From a virus, in IMG/VR virus record IMGVR_UViG_3300032047_000075, positions 1 to 31,318 of that record: a stretch of DNA of 31,318 nucleotides, one strand, 5' to 3'. Positions within the stretch are counted from its first letter, which is position 1. Each line of letters begins with the position of its first letter. The notes under the pieces are model-generated. The model was not told where the DNA came from. It searched no databases and saw nothing but the letters and a program-made list of their open reading frames with translations. The translations under genes and the position numbers were made by a program. Below, piece after piece: positions 18,140-25,142 of this stretch.

Positions 18140-20243
18140 TATTACCTCCTTGTGGTTTTACGGCAGCAGCAGCCATTTTAACTGCGGCTTGTGTATCGCT
18201 TTGCACCATACGCATGTCGTTTGTCATCCTCGACAACTTCTCACGTAGTTCTAGCTCTTCACGTTTTGCTTGTAGTTTACTTTGTAATTCAGCAACCTTC
18301 AACTGTGGATCAGCTTCAGCTTGTTCTACTTTCGCTACATTCAGAGCAGACTCAGTTTGCAGTCTAGTTACTTCTGCTTCTAGTTTTGCAATCTCAAGCT
18401 GCGTACTTCTGATTTGTGATTCCATTTGGAATTGTTGTAATTGTATTTGCTCTTCTGTTGGCGGTGCAGTTCCTTCTTGCTGTCTAATTCTTTCTGCAAT
18501 ATCAGCCTTACGCGCAAGGTGTGAATACTCTACTATCATATCGTTTGGTATAGGCACTCCAACATTTCTAAGTTCAATTGCTTCAGCAAACTGCATTTCA
18601 TCAAAGTTATCTCTAGCAGGAGCAGTACCAACAATTACATCATATTCTCCTATAGTAAGATCATTTATGATCTGACCTTCTGGAGTCATTTGATTAACTG
18701 ATACTTTGTTTCTTGGTTTAAAAGGGTCTTGCTCGTCAGTTACTTGGATAATTCTTTCTTCTGTGTAATAAGTTTGTACCATTTGTAAAACTTTCTCAGC
18801 TAGATATTGTCTTGTCTTTGTAAGATTATCTAAAGGCACTTGTAACAACATAGAACCTCTATTTTGTTTTGCTTGAATAGCAACACCAGAAACTTCTGGA
18901 CTATCCATACCGAGCATGGCTTCTGTAATACCACTAATTTGTTTTATATTAGCTGCTGCTTTTTGTCCTATTCTATCTAAACCTGTAGGTATTTGGTTTG
19001 GTGGTATTTTTCCAGGAGGAGTAGAACCACGGTTAAATTCTAATACTAAACCAGTTTCTGCGCCGTGTTCTTCTAGGTCATCGGCTGTCATGCCAGATAA
19101 AGAACCAGACTCTACAATCCATCCACTATTAGCAGTTGTGTTTACTATATGTAGTTCTTGAGAAGTAATTTTGTTTAATTGTTCTTGAGGTGACAATAAA
19201 TTTCGGACCATACCGAACGGTTTTCCTCTACGAAAGTATGGAAAATAAGGCACGATTGTAAAATGGTCATAAGGTGAAAAATCATCGAATAACACTACGG
19301 TATCCGCGGACACGGTCCAACGGACTCGTCGCATTTTTTTGGTCATAATAGATAAAGCAAACTGATCTGCAAAAGCTTCTCTTTTCTTTTTACCCCAAGA
19401 ATTCGGTACTTTTCGTTTGTCGCCCGTAACGGGGTCTACATAATAAGTACAATCGTCTAATTTATAATACTGTCTTTCTATTACCCTAATTGATCTAAGC
19501 ATTCGTGCGTTCTCTGGATCTCCAGGATATTGTTGTCCGTAATTATATTCGTTAGTATCTCCGTACCTTTCTTCCTCATACTCCATAGAATCAGCACCTA
19601 ACGTTGTGCCTGTTTCTGCTAAAAACCTAAGTTTGTCTGCTTTGGCTTGACCATAAACTTCTTCTATCTCATCTATGCTCATCCATTTAGTTTCAAATAT
19701 TTCATTCCAAGTTCGTGGGTCATATTGTTTAGCATCTGGGTCAATTAAAATATCAAGAGGGTCTTTGGCCGTAACTCTAATCTCTCCTTGTATATGATCT
19801 TCATAATCAATACGAACATCAAAATAGCCACGGTCTTGTATAAGGCCATCAGAAAAAACTTGTTGTTCTACCCAATCTAATTTGTTGTTATCTGATATCT
19901 GCGCATAAACTTGGGTAAGAACATCTGCAATATCTTGATTGCCTCCACCCCTGGGCTTAAATTGTATGTCTGCTTTTTTTGTACTTTGTTCTGCTAGTAC
20001 TGCATTTACGGTAGGTAATATTGTATTTATAGTCAGAGCAGGTCGGCCTTGGTCATCTAGAGACTGCATATCAAAATCGTCCCACTGATCGCCTCTATAA
20101 TAAGCGTCGCATTTTTTTGCTATCTGAATGTACTCGTCATGTCCATGATCTCGCGCACGTGTGTACGCATCCCATTGACTTTTTGCTAGCTCTAGTTCGG
20201 CTGCGTCTTTTATCTTTTTACTTGGTTTTTTACTGTATGCCAT
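18126..20243 (-). CDS. Portal protein, P22-type
   Basis: This 705-aa protein forms the dodecameric DNA entry ring at one capsid vertex. The N-terminal region has the usual P22-portal order: WDAYTRARDHGHDEYIQIAKKCDAYYRGDQWD, then RPALTINTILPTVNAVLAEQSTKKADIQFKPRGG, and DWVEQQVFSDGLIQDRGYFDVRIDYEDHIQGEIRVTAKDPLDILIDPDAKQYDP, followed by a clip/wing part. From about residue 590 a long Gln/Glu-rich coiled coil runs almost to the end (QIRSTQLEIAKLEAEVTRLQTESALN), like the barrel of long portals. It lies directly after the large terminase gene and overlaps scaffold, as expected of a packaging-assembly cassette. Confidence 0.92.
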   Translation of the reverse strand: MAYSKKPSKKIKDAAELELAKSQWDAYTRARDHGHDEYIQIAKKCDAYYRGDQWDDFDMQSLDDQGRPALTINTILPTVNAVLAEQSTKKADIQFKPRGGGNQDIADVLTQVYAQISDNNKLDWVEQQVFSDGLIQDRGYFDVRIDYEDHIQGEIRVTAKDPLDILIDPDAKQYDPRTWNEIFETKWMSIDEIEEVYGQAKADKLRFLAETGTTLGADSMEYEEERYGDTNEYNYGQQYPGDPENARMLRSIRVIERQYYKLDDCTYYVDPVTGDKRKVPNSWGKKKREAFADQFALSIMTKKMRRVRWTVSADTVVLFDDFSPYDHFTIVPYFPYFRRGKPFGMVRNLLSPQEQLNKITSQELHIVNTTANSGWIVESGSLSGMTADDLEEHGAETGLVLEFNRGSTPPGKIPPNQIPTGLDRIGQKAAANIKQISGITEAMLGMDSPEVSGVAIQAKQNRGSMLLQVPLDNLTKTRQYLAEKVLQMVQTYYTEERIIQVTDEQDPFKPRNKVSVNQMTPEGQIINDLTIGEYDVIVGTAPARDNFDEMQFAEAIELRNVGVPIPNDMIVEYSHLARKADIAERIRQQEGTAPPTEEQIQLQQFQMESQIRSTQLEIAKLEAEVTRLQTESALNVAKVEQAEADPQLKVAELQSKLQAKREELELREKLSRMTNDMRMVQSDTQAAVKMAAAAVKPQGGNNGQK

Positions 20244-20244
20244 A

Positions 20245-21885
20245 TTATGCGCTCATTGCCGATTTCTTTTTCGGTCCTTTTGCCATCAATTCTAACCTAT
20301 CTCGCCAAGAAGGTATATGTTCTGGTGCTTCATAAAAACTTGCGTATTCTGTCATCATCAAACCAACCCAGGCCAAAGCATCAACCTGGTCATCATGCAC
20401 GCCGTTAGGAAAACGCAAAAGTTCAGCCACCAAAGGCCCGGTCCAAACTGCGTCCTGTGGTACAAAAACCCTACCTTGTTGCATCCTACCTTGAATAGCT
20501 CTAGCTCTAGCTTCTTTATCACGTCGTCCTACTTTTAAATCTTTAAAATATGCAGAATGTAATTTACGTTCTGCTACACGTTTTTGTAGAAAGGGGCCAA
20601 TAGCCATTTCTATATGGCCACGTTCTATTCCTACTATACCAGGTCTCCACATTTCATAGAAATCTAATATTTTTTCCACTAACTCAAATCCGTCGTATTT
20701 ACCGCGGATCATATCAACTACGTACATATTATCATACTCATCAATCCCAACCATAATACCTACAGAATAATCATTTCTATCTCTTTGTCCTATGGCCAAA
20801 TCCCACGCGCAGTAGTAACGCATTTTGTCGTAATCGATTTCGTCAGGTTCATAATACTGAATCATCTCTCTGGTAAAATAATCACCGTCATCTGATACGG
20901 GGTTTTGTTGGTACAACGCGGTCCAGTCCCTGGGCCCAATGGCTCGTTGGATCATTTCTAAAGATTCTACGTTATACCGTTCAGGATGCAGGGGTTCGCC
21001 TGTTTTTCTAAATTCTTCATCTTCTTCTGCTATTGCTGGATATTTAACTACTTCCCATTCGTCTGCGCCACCTTCGGTTGCTTGCAACAGCCTGCCTGCT
21101 AGATCATCATCGTGCCATCTAGTTAAAATAACTAATATGCCTCCACCAGGGGAAAGCCTTGTATAAGCAGTAGAGGTATACCAGTCCCAGGTTGCCTCTC
21201 TGTTATTTTCAGACTCTGCATCTTCTCTGTTCTTTACCGGGTCATCGATTAATAGTACGTGCGCACCTTTACCAGTAATACCACCGCCAACACCAGCTGC
21301 TACATAACCACCGCCTTGGGTTGTTTGCCAGGATTCTACAGACTGTGAATCTTTGTCTAGTCTTGCATCTTCAAAAACTTTCTTATAATTTGGTTCTCTT
21401 AATACTTGTCGTACCTTTCGAGAAAAACTCATCGCCAAAGAGCCAGAATAGGAACAACTAATAAATTCGTGCCCTGGGTTACGCCCGAGATGCCAAGCAG
21501 GAAAAGCAATACTAGCCAAGGTCGATTTGCCGTGACGAGGAGGCATAAACAGCATAAGCCTTGGGGATTTCTTATCTGCTACGTCTTGACTAAACTTTTC
21601 TAGCCTTTGACAGATGTCTTTATGCACCCAACCTGCTTGGTAATCAGGATTAAACTTCTCAACGAACGGCAACATGCGTTTTCTAGACAAAATACGTCTT
21701 GCAAGCTCTTGTTCCGCACGAATTTGAGCATTTTGCTCTTTTTTTGACTCTTTTTGTTGTTTTTGAGGCTCAGGAAGTTGGTCTGCCTCATCTGCAGCAC
21801 AATACACGCACAAACCTTTAGGTAATACGAGGTTTTCTGCTAAAAGCTTCTTACACTTGTAGCATTCTATCTTTTCCAGAGCCAC
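20245..21885 (-). CDS. terL: Terminase large subunit with N-terminal zinc ribbon
   Basis: This 546-aa packaging motor has the Walker A-type loop PPRHGKST (residues 115-122), Walker B LLIDDP (211-216) and a coupling motif VILTRWHDDDLAGRLL. The RNase H-like nuclease follows: YYCAWDLAIGQRDRNDYSVG near residue 360, GIERGH in the middle and VHDDQVDALAW near the end, giving the acidic metal ligands. Unusually, residues 8-29 form CxxC-x14-CxxC (CYKC...CVYC), a zinc-ribbon pattern, followed by a charged Gln/Lys linker before the ATPase. The GTG start (21885) overlaps the TAG of another frame, and no Shine-Dalgarno is visible. It starts 3 nt after the 85-aa basic membrane protein, so coupling is likely. 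Confidence 0.93.
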   Translation of the reverse strand: MALEKIECYKCKKLLAENLVLPKGLCVYCAADEADQLPEPQKQQKESKKEQNAQIRAEQELARRILSRKRMLPFVEKFNPDYQAGWVHKDICQRLEKFSQDVADKKSPRLMLFMPPRHGKSTLASIAFPAWHLGRNPGHEFISCSYSGSLAMSFSRKVRQVLREPNYKKVFEDARLDKDSQSVESWQTTQGGGYVAAGVGGGITGKGAHVLLIDDPVKNREDAESENNREATWDWYTSTAYTRLSPGGGILVILTRWHDDDLAGRLLQATEGGADEWEVVKYPAIAEEDEEFRKTGEPLHPERYNVESLEMIQRAIGPRDWTALYQQNPVSDDGDYFTREMIQYYEPDEIDYDKMRYYCAWDLAIGQRDRNDYSVGIMVGIDEYDNMYVVDMIRGKYDGFELVEKILDFYEMWRPGIVGIERGHIEMAIGPFLQKRVAERKLHSAYFKDLKVGRRDKEARARAIQGRMQQGRVFVPQDAVWTGPLVAELLRFPNGVHDDQVDALAWVGLMMTEYASFYEAPEHIPSWRDRLELMAKGPKKKSAMSA

Positions 21886-21888
21886 TAT

Positions 21889-22146
21889 TTAGTACTTTTT
21901 GGTTTTTTTTGTCTTTTTTGCCGGTTTTTTGGCCACTTTAGCCTTTTTTGCCGGTTTTTTAGAATATCCTTTACCGTATCCCATTTCTTTCTCCTTTTTT
22001 TGCCAAAACATTGGTAGTTGCTTGCCTGCTTTACGCTCAGATACCAAATGTGATGACATATAAGCAAAAAGCCCCATAATTATAATAAAAAGTGCCCCTA
22101 AAGTAGGTTCTATCCACGCGGGCCACTCTACATACATATCTAACAT
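21889..22146 (-). CDS. Small membrane protein with Lys-rich tail; possible nested short product
   Basis: This 85-aa protein is read from the second ATG (22146), which has AGGAGG 8 nt upstream; the first ATG (22152) is only 2 nt from it. Residues about 12-30 (PTLGALFIIIMGLFAYMSS) form one transmembrane helix. The tail is almost pure Lys/Ala/Pro (KKPAKKAKVAKKPAKKTKK). An in-frame ATG at 21984, with AAGGAG 6 nt upstream, would give a separate 31-aa basic peptide starting MGYGKGYSKKP. An exact 18-bp repeat (21913-21930 and 21943-21960) encodes part of the tail. Function is unknown; it precedes the large terminase gene by 3 nt. Confidence 0.6.
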   Translation of the reverse strand: MLDMYVEWPAWIEPTLGALFIIIMGLFAYMSSHLVSERKAGKQLPMFWQKKEKEMGYGKGYSKKPAKKAKVAKKPAKKTKKTKKY

Positions 22147-22436
22147 TTCCATCTCCTCCTAGCTTGCCTAATTCTTGAATTTGGGTCGTTTCTTGTCTTA
22201 GCGGAGCTTCTTTTTAACTGTCCTGCACTTCTAGCGCAATAAGATTTACGTCTTTTTGCCGCTTTTGAACCTTTTTTAACCTTTCCGGTTACTGCTGTTT
22301 TTAATTTAGACCCAGGGTTTGCTTTTCTATACGCAGCAACCCCTTTTTTAGTCATTCCTGCCCCAGATTTAGTTTTTCTATAATTTCCACCCTTGCCAGT
22401 GGTCTTTCTTATAGGTTTTTCTTTTTTCCTAGGCAT
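22140..22436 (-). CDS. DUF6321-like basic phage protein
   Basis: This 98-aa, strongly basic protein contains the conserved order TKSGAGMTKKGVAAYRKANPGSKLKTAV, then KRRKSYCARSAGQLKRSSAKTRNDPNSRIRQARRRWKC. This matches DUF6321-type proteins seen in many aquatic phages, with the 'R..SfCaR..G' and 'nDP.SRI..ar..W.C' motifs. It is predicted to bind nucleic acid because of its charge, but no function is established. Its ATG overlaps the stop of the 56-aa gene (TAATG) and its stop overlaps the next gene by 7 nt. It is part of a run of five tiny basic genes upstream of the large terminase. Confidence 0.7.
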   Translation of the reverse strand: MPRKKEKPIRKTTGKGGNYRKTKSGAGMTKKGVAAYRKANPGSKLKTAVTGKVKKGSKAAKRRKSYCARSAGQLKRSSAKTRNDPNSRIRQARRRWKC

Positions 22437-22606
22437 TATCTTGGTTTTCTCTTTTTTGTTGGTTTTTTCTTTTTTGGAACTCTTGGTTTTAATTTAGCTT
22501 GCACTTTGGCTTTATTTTTTTCCCAAGCACTCCATTTATTTGTTTTAGCCGTAGCGTTTATATATATCACCATAGGCTGATTCTTTTTAGGTTTGTTTTT
22601 TACCAT
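22436..22606 (-). CDS. 56-aa basic protein
   Basis: The peptide begins MVKNKPKKNQPMVIYINATA, continues with KTNKWSAWEKNKAKVQAKLK, and ends in a Lys/Pro tail (KKKKPTKKRKPR). It is coupled at both ends by TAATG overlaps (stop and start share a base at 22606 and at 22436), which is why it is called real despite its length. The only recognisable element is the amphipathic W-x-x-W helix. Likely nucleic-acid contact, inferred from charge only. Confidence 0.55.
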   Translation of the reverse strand: MVKNKPKKNQPMVIYINATAKTNKWSAWEKNKAKVQAKLKPRVPKKKKPTKKRKPR

Positions 22607-22770
22607 TATTTTTTCTTCGCTGGTCTTTTCTTCGCGGTCTTCGCGGATTTTTTGAATGCTTTAGATGTAGGTGCGCCTTTTGCGCCTTTTTTCCGCATAG
22701 TTTCACCTGAGCCGGCTTTTATTCTTTTACGTTTTGCGTGTATGTTTGCGTATAGTCCTCGTTTAGCCAT
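22606..22770 (-). CDS. 54-aa basic phage protein (MAKRGLYANIHAKRKRIKAG type)
   Basis: The peptide starts MAKRGLYANIHAKRKRIKAG and goes on with SGETMRKKGAKGAPTSKAFKKSAKT. This start is a recognisable small-phage-protein signature of unknown function. The ATG has a good AAGGAGG ribosome-binding site (11 nt spacing), and the gene overlaps the 35-aa gene by 8 nt and the 56-aa gene by one base. About 35 percent of residues are Lys/Arg. It is probably a nucleic-acid-associated virion or packaging accessory protein; the inference rests on charge and location. Confidence 0.65.
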   Translation of the reverse strand: MAKRGLYANIHAKRKRIKAGSGETMRKKGAKGAPTSKAFKKSAKTAKKRPAKKK

Positions 22771-22870
22771 ATTTCTTCTTTCCTCCTTTGTACGACTTCT
22801 TAGTTGTACCTTTATTCTTCTTGCCCTTCTTCATGGACATTTTTTTTGGTTTCTGATTAATACAATGCAT
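22763..22870 (-). CDS. 35-aa basic peptide
   Basis: It starts MHCINQKPKKMSMKKGKKNK and ends YKGGKKKYG. The start shares its A with the stop of the epimerase gene (TAATG at 22870) and is preceded by GAGG. The stop overlaps the following gene by 8 nt. Very short, but held in the same coupled chain as its neighbours. Function unknown. Confidence 0.45.
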   Translation of the reverse strand: MHCINQKPKKMSMKKGKKNKGTTKKSYKGGKKKYG

Positions 22871-23646
22871 TAGATCCTCACTATGTCATAAATTGTTTTC
22901 GTAGGGACCATAAACCGTGAGACAAATGGTACCTCCGACTTTTCATTATCGCCTGGACGTCTTTCGCCAAACTCTATATTAAATAGTTTACCATTAGTTA
23001 GTAGCCAGGCGTCAACATATTCTTTAACTGTATAAGAGTTACCGGACCCAATCGGCTCGATAGTTTTGGACCCTGGTTGACCAACCGCGGACACGAGCGC
23101 CGCGCACAGATCTTGCACGTGCACATAATCACGGACACAGGTCCCGTCTGCCGTATCATAGTCATCTCCAAAAATGGTAAATGAACCGTGGTCCACGGCC
23201 CGTTGTGTTGCGGCATATAATCCTTCAGGGTTTGTAGGTGTACCACCGCCAACATTAAAAAATCTAAATATCGTGTAGTCGGGACAGAGCTCCTGGACTA
23301 TTTGTTCGGCAGCTATTTTAGAAAGCGCATAAGGTGAGGTCGGATCATAAGCAGCGCCTGTAGATGCAAAAATCATTTTTGCGTTTGGAAAAGCATCAAT
23401 AACATTTTTAGTGCCAACTACATTTGTGTAGTAGTAGGCCGTAGGCCGCGCGACACTTTCGCTAACTTTTACTAGACCAGCTAAATGTATGACAACACTT
23501 ACTTGAGGATTGCATATAGATAAGGGCGCTCGGATATCCCAATCTTCTATATCTAAAGCTAAAATTTCTATGCCTTCTTTTTTAGAAAGCTGTTTTATAA
23601 CTTCTTGGCCAATATAACCATTGGCACCAGTTACGGCTACAATCAC
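22870..23646 (-). CDS. NAD-dependent sugar epimerase/dehydratase, GalE-like
   Basis: This 258-aa short-chain (extended SDR) enzyme has the Rossmann GxxGxxG motif GANGYIG (7-13), the HLAG segment (54-57), a GalE-like SESVARPTAYYYTNVVGT block, catalytic S95/T96 with Y106xxxK110 (SPYALSK) and the RDYVHVQDL motif (172-180) typical of UDP-glucose 4-epimerases. It is shorter than bacterial GalE (about 330-340 aa), mostly by a reduced C-terminal substrate domain, so the exact sugar is uncertain. It starts with GTG, overlapping the 45-aa gene by 4 nt. Likely an auxiliary metabolic gene that alters nucleotide sugars for host surface glycan or for modifying phage components. Confidence 0.85.
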   Translation of the reverse strand: MIVAVTGANGYIGQEVIKQLSKKEGIEILALDIEDWDIRAPLSICNPQVSVVIHLAGLVKVSESVARPTAYYYTNVVGTKNVIDAFPNAKMIFASTGAAYDPTSPYALSKIAAEQIVQELCPDYTIFRFFNVGGGTPTNPEGLYAATQRAVDHGSFTIFGDDYDTADGTCVRDYVHVQDLCAALVSAVGQPGSKTIEPIGSGNSYTVKEYVDAWLLTNGKLFNIEFGERRPGDNEKSEVPFVSRFMVPTKTIYDIVRI

Positions 23647-23780
23647 TTCTTCTTTTTATTCTTAATAGCAGTAATTATATCGCCCCTTGTTACTTTGTTT
23701 TTATCTCCATACAAAGATGCAAGTTTTGAAACTTTACGTTTCTTTTTAGTAGCTTTCGCTTGTTGCGCGTATTTAGTCAT
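23643..23780 (-). CDS. 45-aa basic peptide
   Basis: The peptide begins MTKYAQQAKATKKKRKVSKL and ends DIITAIKNKKKK, with a central SLYGDKNKVTRGDI. ATG is at 23780 with a nearby GGAGG. It overlaps the small terminase stop by 8 nt and the GTG of the epimerase by 4 nt (GTGA), so translation is coupled. Small proteins with a 'K.TRGDIITA' motif are seen beside phage packaging genes. Its role is unknown. Confidence 0.5.
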   Translation of the reverse strand: MTKYAQQAKATKKKRKVSKLASLYGDKNKVTRGDIITAIKNKKKK

Positions 23781-24291
23781 TAGTACCTCCTTGGGGTTCT
23801 AAATATCTTGTGTCTACTCCAGCTAGTTTTAGTAGCTCGGAATCTGGTAGTCTTTCTAGTTGTTGAATTTTATCTACATTAATATTAACTTGTGTTGCAT
23901 TCTCTGGTGCAAATAGACCGTGGAGCTTGCACAACGAATCTACGACATTTTTTTCTTCGGTCGCGGTTGCTGATTTACGATGCGCTTCTAAATATAATTG
24001 TGTTGCAGTATTCTTGTCGAACTTAACTTCTTCACGCATTTCCTCGCGCAAGTATTCGATGGCCAAGTTGATTTTTGGTTTCTTAAAGATGTCGTACACG
24101 GAATCTTGGTTCTTGTACCCCGCTGCACGGCCCGCGGCCGCTTTACTCATCCCACGTAGAAAATACAAAATCAATCTTTCTTCCTGAACCGAAAGCTCGG
24201 ATAGTTTTACTCCTGCATATGGGTAATGTGACTGAAGCTCCATCCTATCTTCGTCGGAAACTTTAACTGTGTGATCTGCGACTAGGCTCAT
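23773..24291 (-). CDS. terS: Terminase small subunit
   Basis: This 172-aa protein recognises packaging sites and feeds DNA to the large subunit. A helix-turn-helix lies at about residues 36-72 (ERLILYFLRGMSKAAAGRAAGYKNQDSVYDIFKKP), followed by a helical oligomerisation region (EYLREEMREEVKFDKNTATQLYLEAHRKSATATEEKNVVDSLCKLHGLF), which is the usual layout of terminase small subunits. It is the first gene of the leftward late run. The start codon lies 24 nt from an AT-rich leader, and its ribosome-binding site (AGGA, 2 nt away) is weak. The DNA-binding site cannot be judged here; the divergent repeats nearby are not necessarily its target. Confidence 0.8.
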   Translation of the reverse strand: MSLVADHTVKVSDEDRMELQSHYPYAGVKLSELSVQEERLILYFLRGMSKAAAGRAAGYKNQDSVYDIFKKPKINLAIEYLREEMREEVKFDKNTATQLYLEAHRKSATATEEKNVVDSLCKLHGLFAPENATQVNINVDKIQQLERLPDSELLKLAGVDTRYLEPQGGTND

Positions 24292-24360
24292 GTTCCTAAA
24301 TATACCTTATAACGTTTTATATTGGAAATTTATAATAAAAAAAAATATTTGAAAAATATG
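24292..24360 (-). promoter_or_regulatory. AT-rich leader, candidate promoter for leftward late genes
   Basis: Directly upstream of the small terminase gene, this 69-bp stretch is almost entirely A/T, with TATAAG- and TATATT-like boxes on the minus strand, a nine-A run (24338-24346 region) and TTATAATA on the plus strand. No consensus -35 box is obvious. Late transcription should start here or further right, because everything to the left is one gene run. Confidence 0.35.
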
Positions 24361-24542
24361 AAATATATCGCTGAGACATCTTCTCCTACTATCACCACAG
24401 ACCCCACTCCGACCCGATCCCATTCTACTATCACCTTTCTCCGTTTCAACTTTTGGAACCTTGTTTTGGTTTTTACCCGCCGACCTCGTACCTCGGCCCA
24501 CGCTTCTCTGTCTCTTGTTATTAACTTTATATGGAGCATACT

Positions 24543-24731
24543 ATGTCTACATTCTTCTCTTACTCTAAGACTTTTATCTTTGGATTCTTCCAAGGTCTGT
24601 CATCTTTATTCTTTATCCTATTGGCCATCGTCCTTTTCCTATGGCACTACCTACTTCCTTTATTCAAGGACCCCCTTGTAGCTCGCATCATGTGCGTTGT
24701 ATTCTTCTTAGCCCTCTTAGGCATCATCTAA
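24543..24731 (+). CDS. Small two-helix membrane protein (62 aa)
   Basis: The ATG at 24543 is chosen over 24531 because GGAG lies 6 nt upstream. Two hydrophobic segments, about residues 11-37 (FIFGFFQGLSSLFFILLAIVLFLWHY) and 45-62 (DPLVARIMCVVFFLALLGII), would span the membrane with a short KD-containing turn. No signal peptide or known motif. Holin-like size and topology are suggestive, but the gene is the first after the divergent region and the strand is unusually pyrimidine-rich, so a coding role is not certain. Confidence 0.4.
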   Translation: MSTFFSYSKTFIFGFFQGLSSLFFILLAIVLFLWHYLLPLFKDPLVARIMCVVFFLALLGII

Positions 24732-24788
24732 CTACTATCATCAAGCTAGGGAGCAAGTGCAATCATCTTGTTCCCTCACGCTTGAGAA

Positions 24789-24884
24789 TGTTCCGTTGGT
24801 TCCACGGCTCTAACCCAATGTGGAACCATGTCGTGGAACCACGACTATCGTGCATGCCTACTGGATTTGCATACCAACGGAACA
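24789..24884. repeat. 12-bp inverted repeat with short palindrome downstream
   Basis: Arms TGTTCCGTTGGT (24789-24800) and ACCAACGGAACA (24873-24884) are exact inverted copies around a 72-bp spacer that carries two of the TGGAACCA boxes. A second small palindrome, CAAAGC/GCTTTG with a 2-nt centre (24912-24925), follows. Together they resemble the repeat content of phage replication origins or repressor-binding clusters. Confidence 0.6.
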
Positions 24885-25073
24885 GAGTTGGTTCCGCGGT
24901 TCCGCGTGAAACAAAGCCTGCTTTGCTAACGGACAACGAACCACGGTTATTGGATATAGATTCTCTTAACCTATAACTAAGTGGAACCAGTGGAACCACA
25001 CCTATAACCACGCATCGTTACAAGGTTTATCGTGTTCCATGATATTTGGAACCAAGTGGAACCAGTGGAACCA
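24797..25073. repeat. Array of TGGAACCA/TGGTTCCA 8-mers (origin or operator candidate)
   Basis: Exact copies occur at 24797-24804 (inverted), 24821-24828, 24834-24841, 24982-24989, 24991-24998, 25047-25054, 25057-25064 and 25066-25073, with a near copy at 24888-24895 (TGGTTCCG). The last groups have 9-10 bp spacing, so the same face of the helix is offered, as in iterons or tandem operators. The palindromic core TGG-NN-CCA is dyad-like. The array fills the 411-bp gap between plus ORFs and ends 3 bp before a hairpin. No ORF of credible composition lies in this gap. Confidence 0.75.
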
Positions 25074-25076
25074 CAA

Positions 25077-25102
25077 CAGTCAGCCGTGTCCCACGGTGAC
25101 TG
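25077..25102 (+). promoter_or_regulatory. TCC-triloop hairpin 1, upstream of the first plus-strand gene
   Basis: Lower stem CAGTCA (25077-25082) with TGACTG (25097-25102), single G bulge at 25083, upper stem CCGTG/CACGG, and loop TCC (25089-25091). It sits 40 bp before the ATG of the 131-aa gene and directly after the repeat array. It shares its geometry and triloop with hairpins at 25522, 26421 and 27210. The template-strand loop would read GGA. Confidence 0.7.
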
Positions 25103-25142
25103 CTATTACATTAGGTATATTAACTAGTACAAGGAGTACATT

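Noticed and set aside
17682-18248. 188-aa Ser-rich plus-strand frame
   Set aside because: Mirror of the Glu-rich scaffold codons; no ribosome-binding site.
24307-24681. Minus and plus open frames in the divergent region (64, 87 and 119 aa)
   Set aside because: They overlap one another in the pyrimidine-biased stretch, lack leader sites and have low-complexity composition; only the 62-aa hydrophobic frame has a plausible start.
24641-25011. Open frames crossing the TGGAACCA array
   Set aside because: Codons reflect the repeats, no ribosome-binding site, and repeats on both strands suggest non-coding function.
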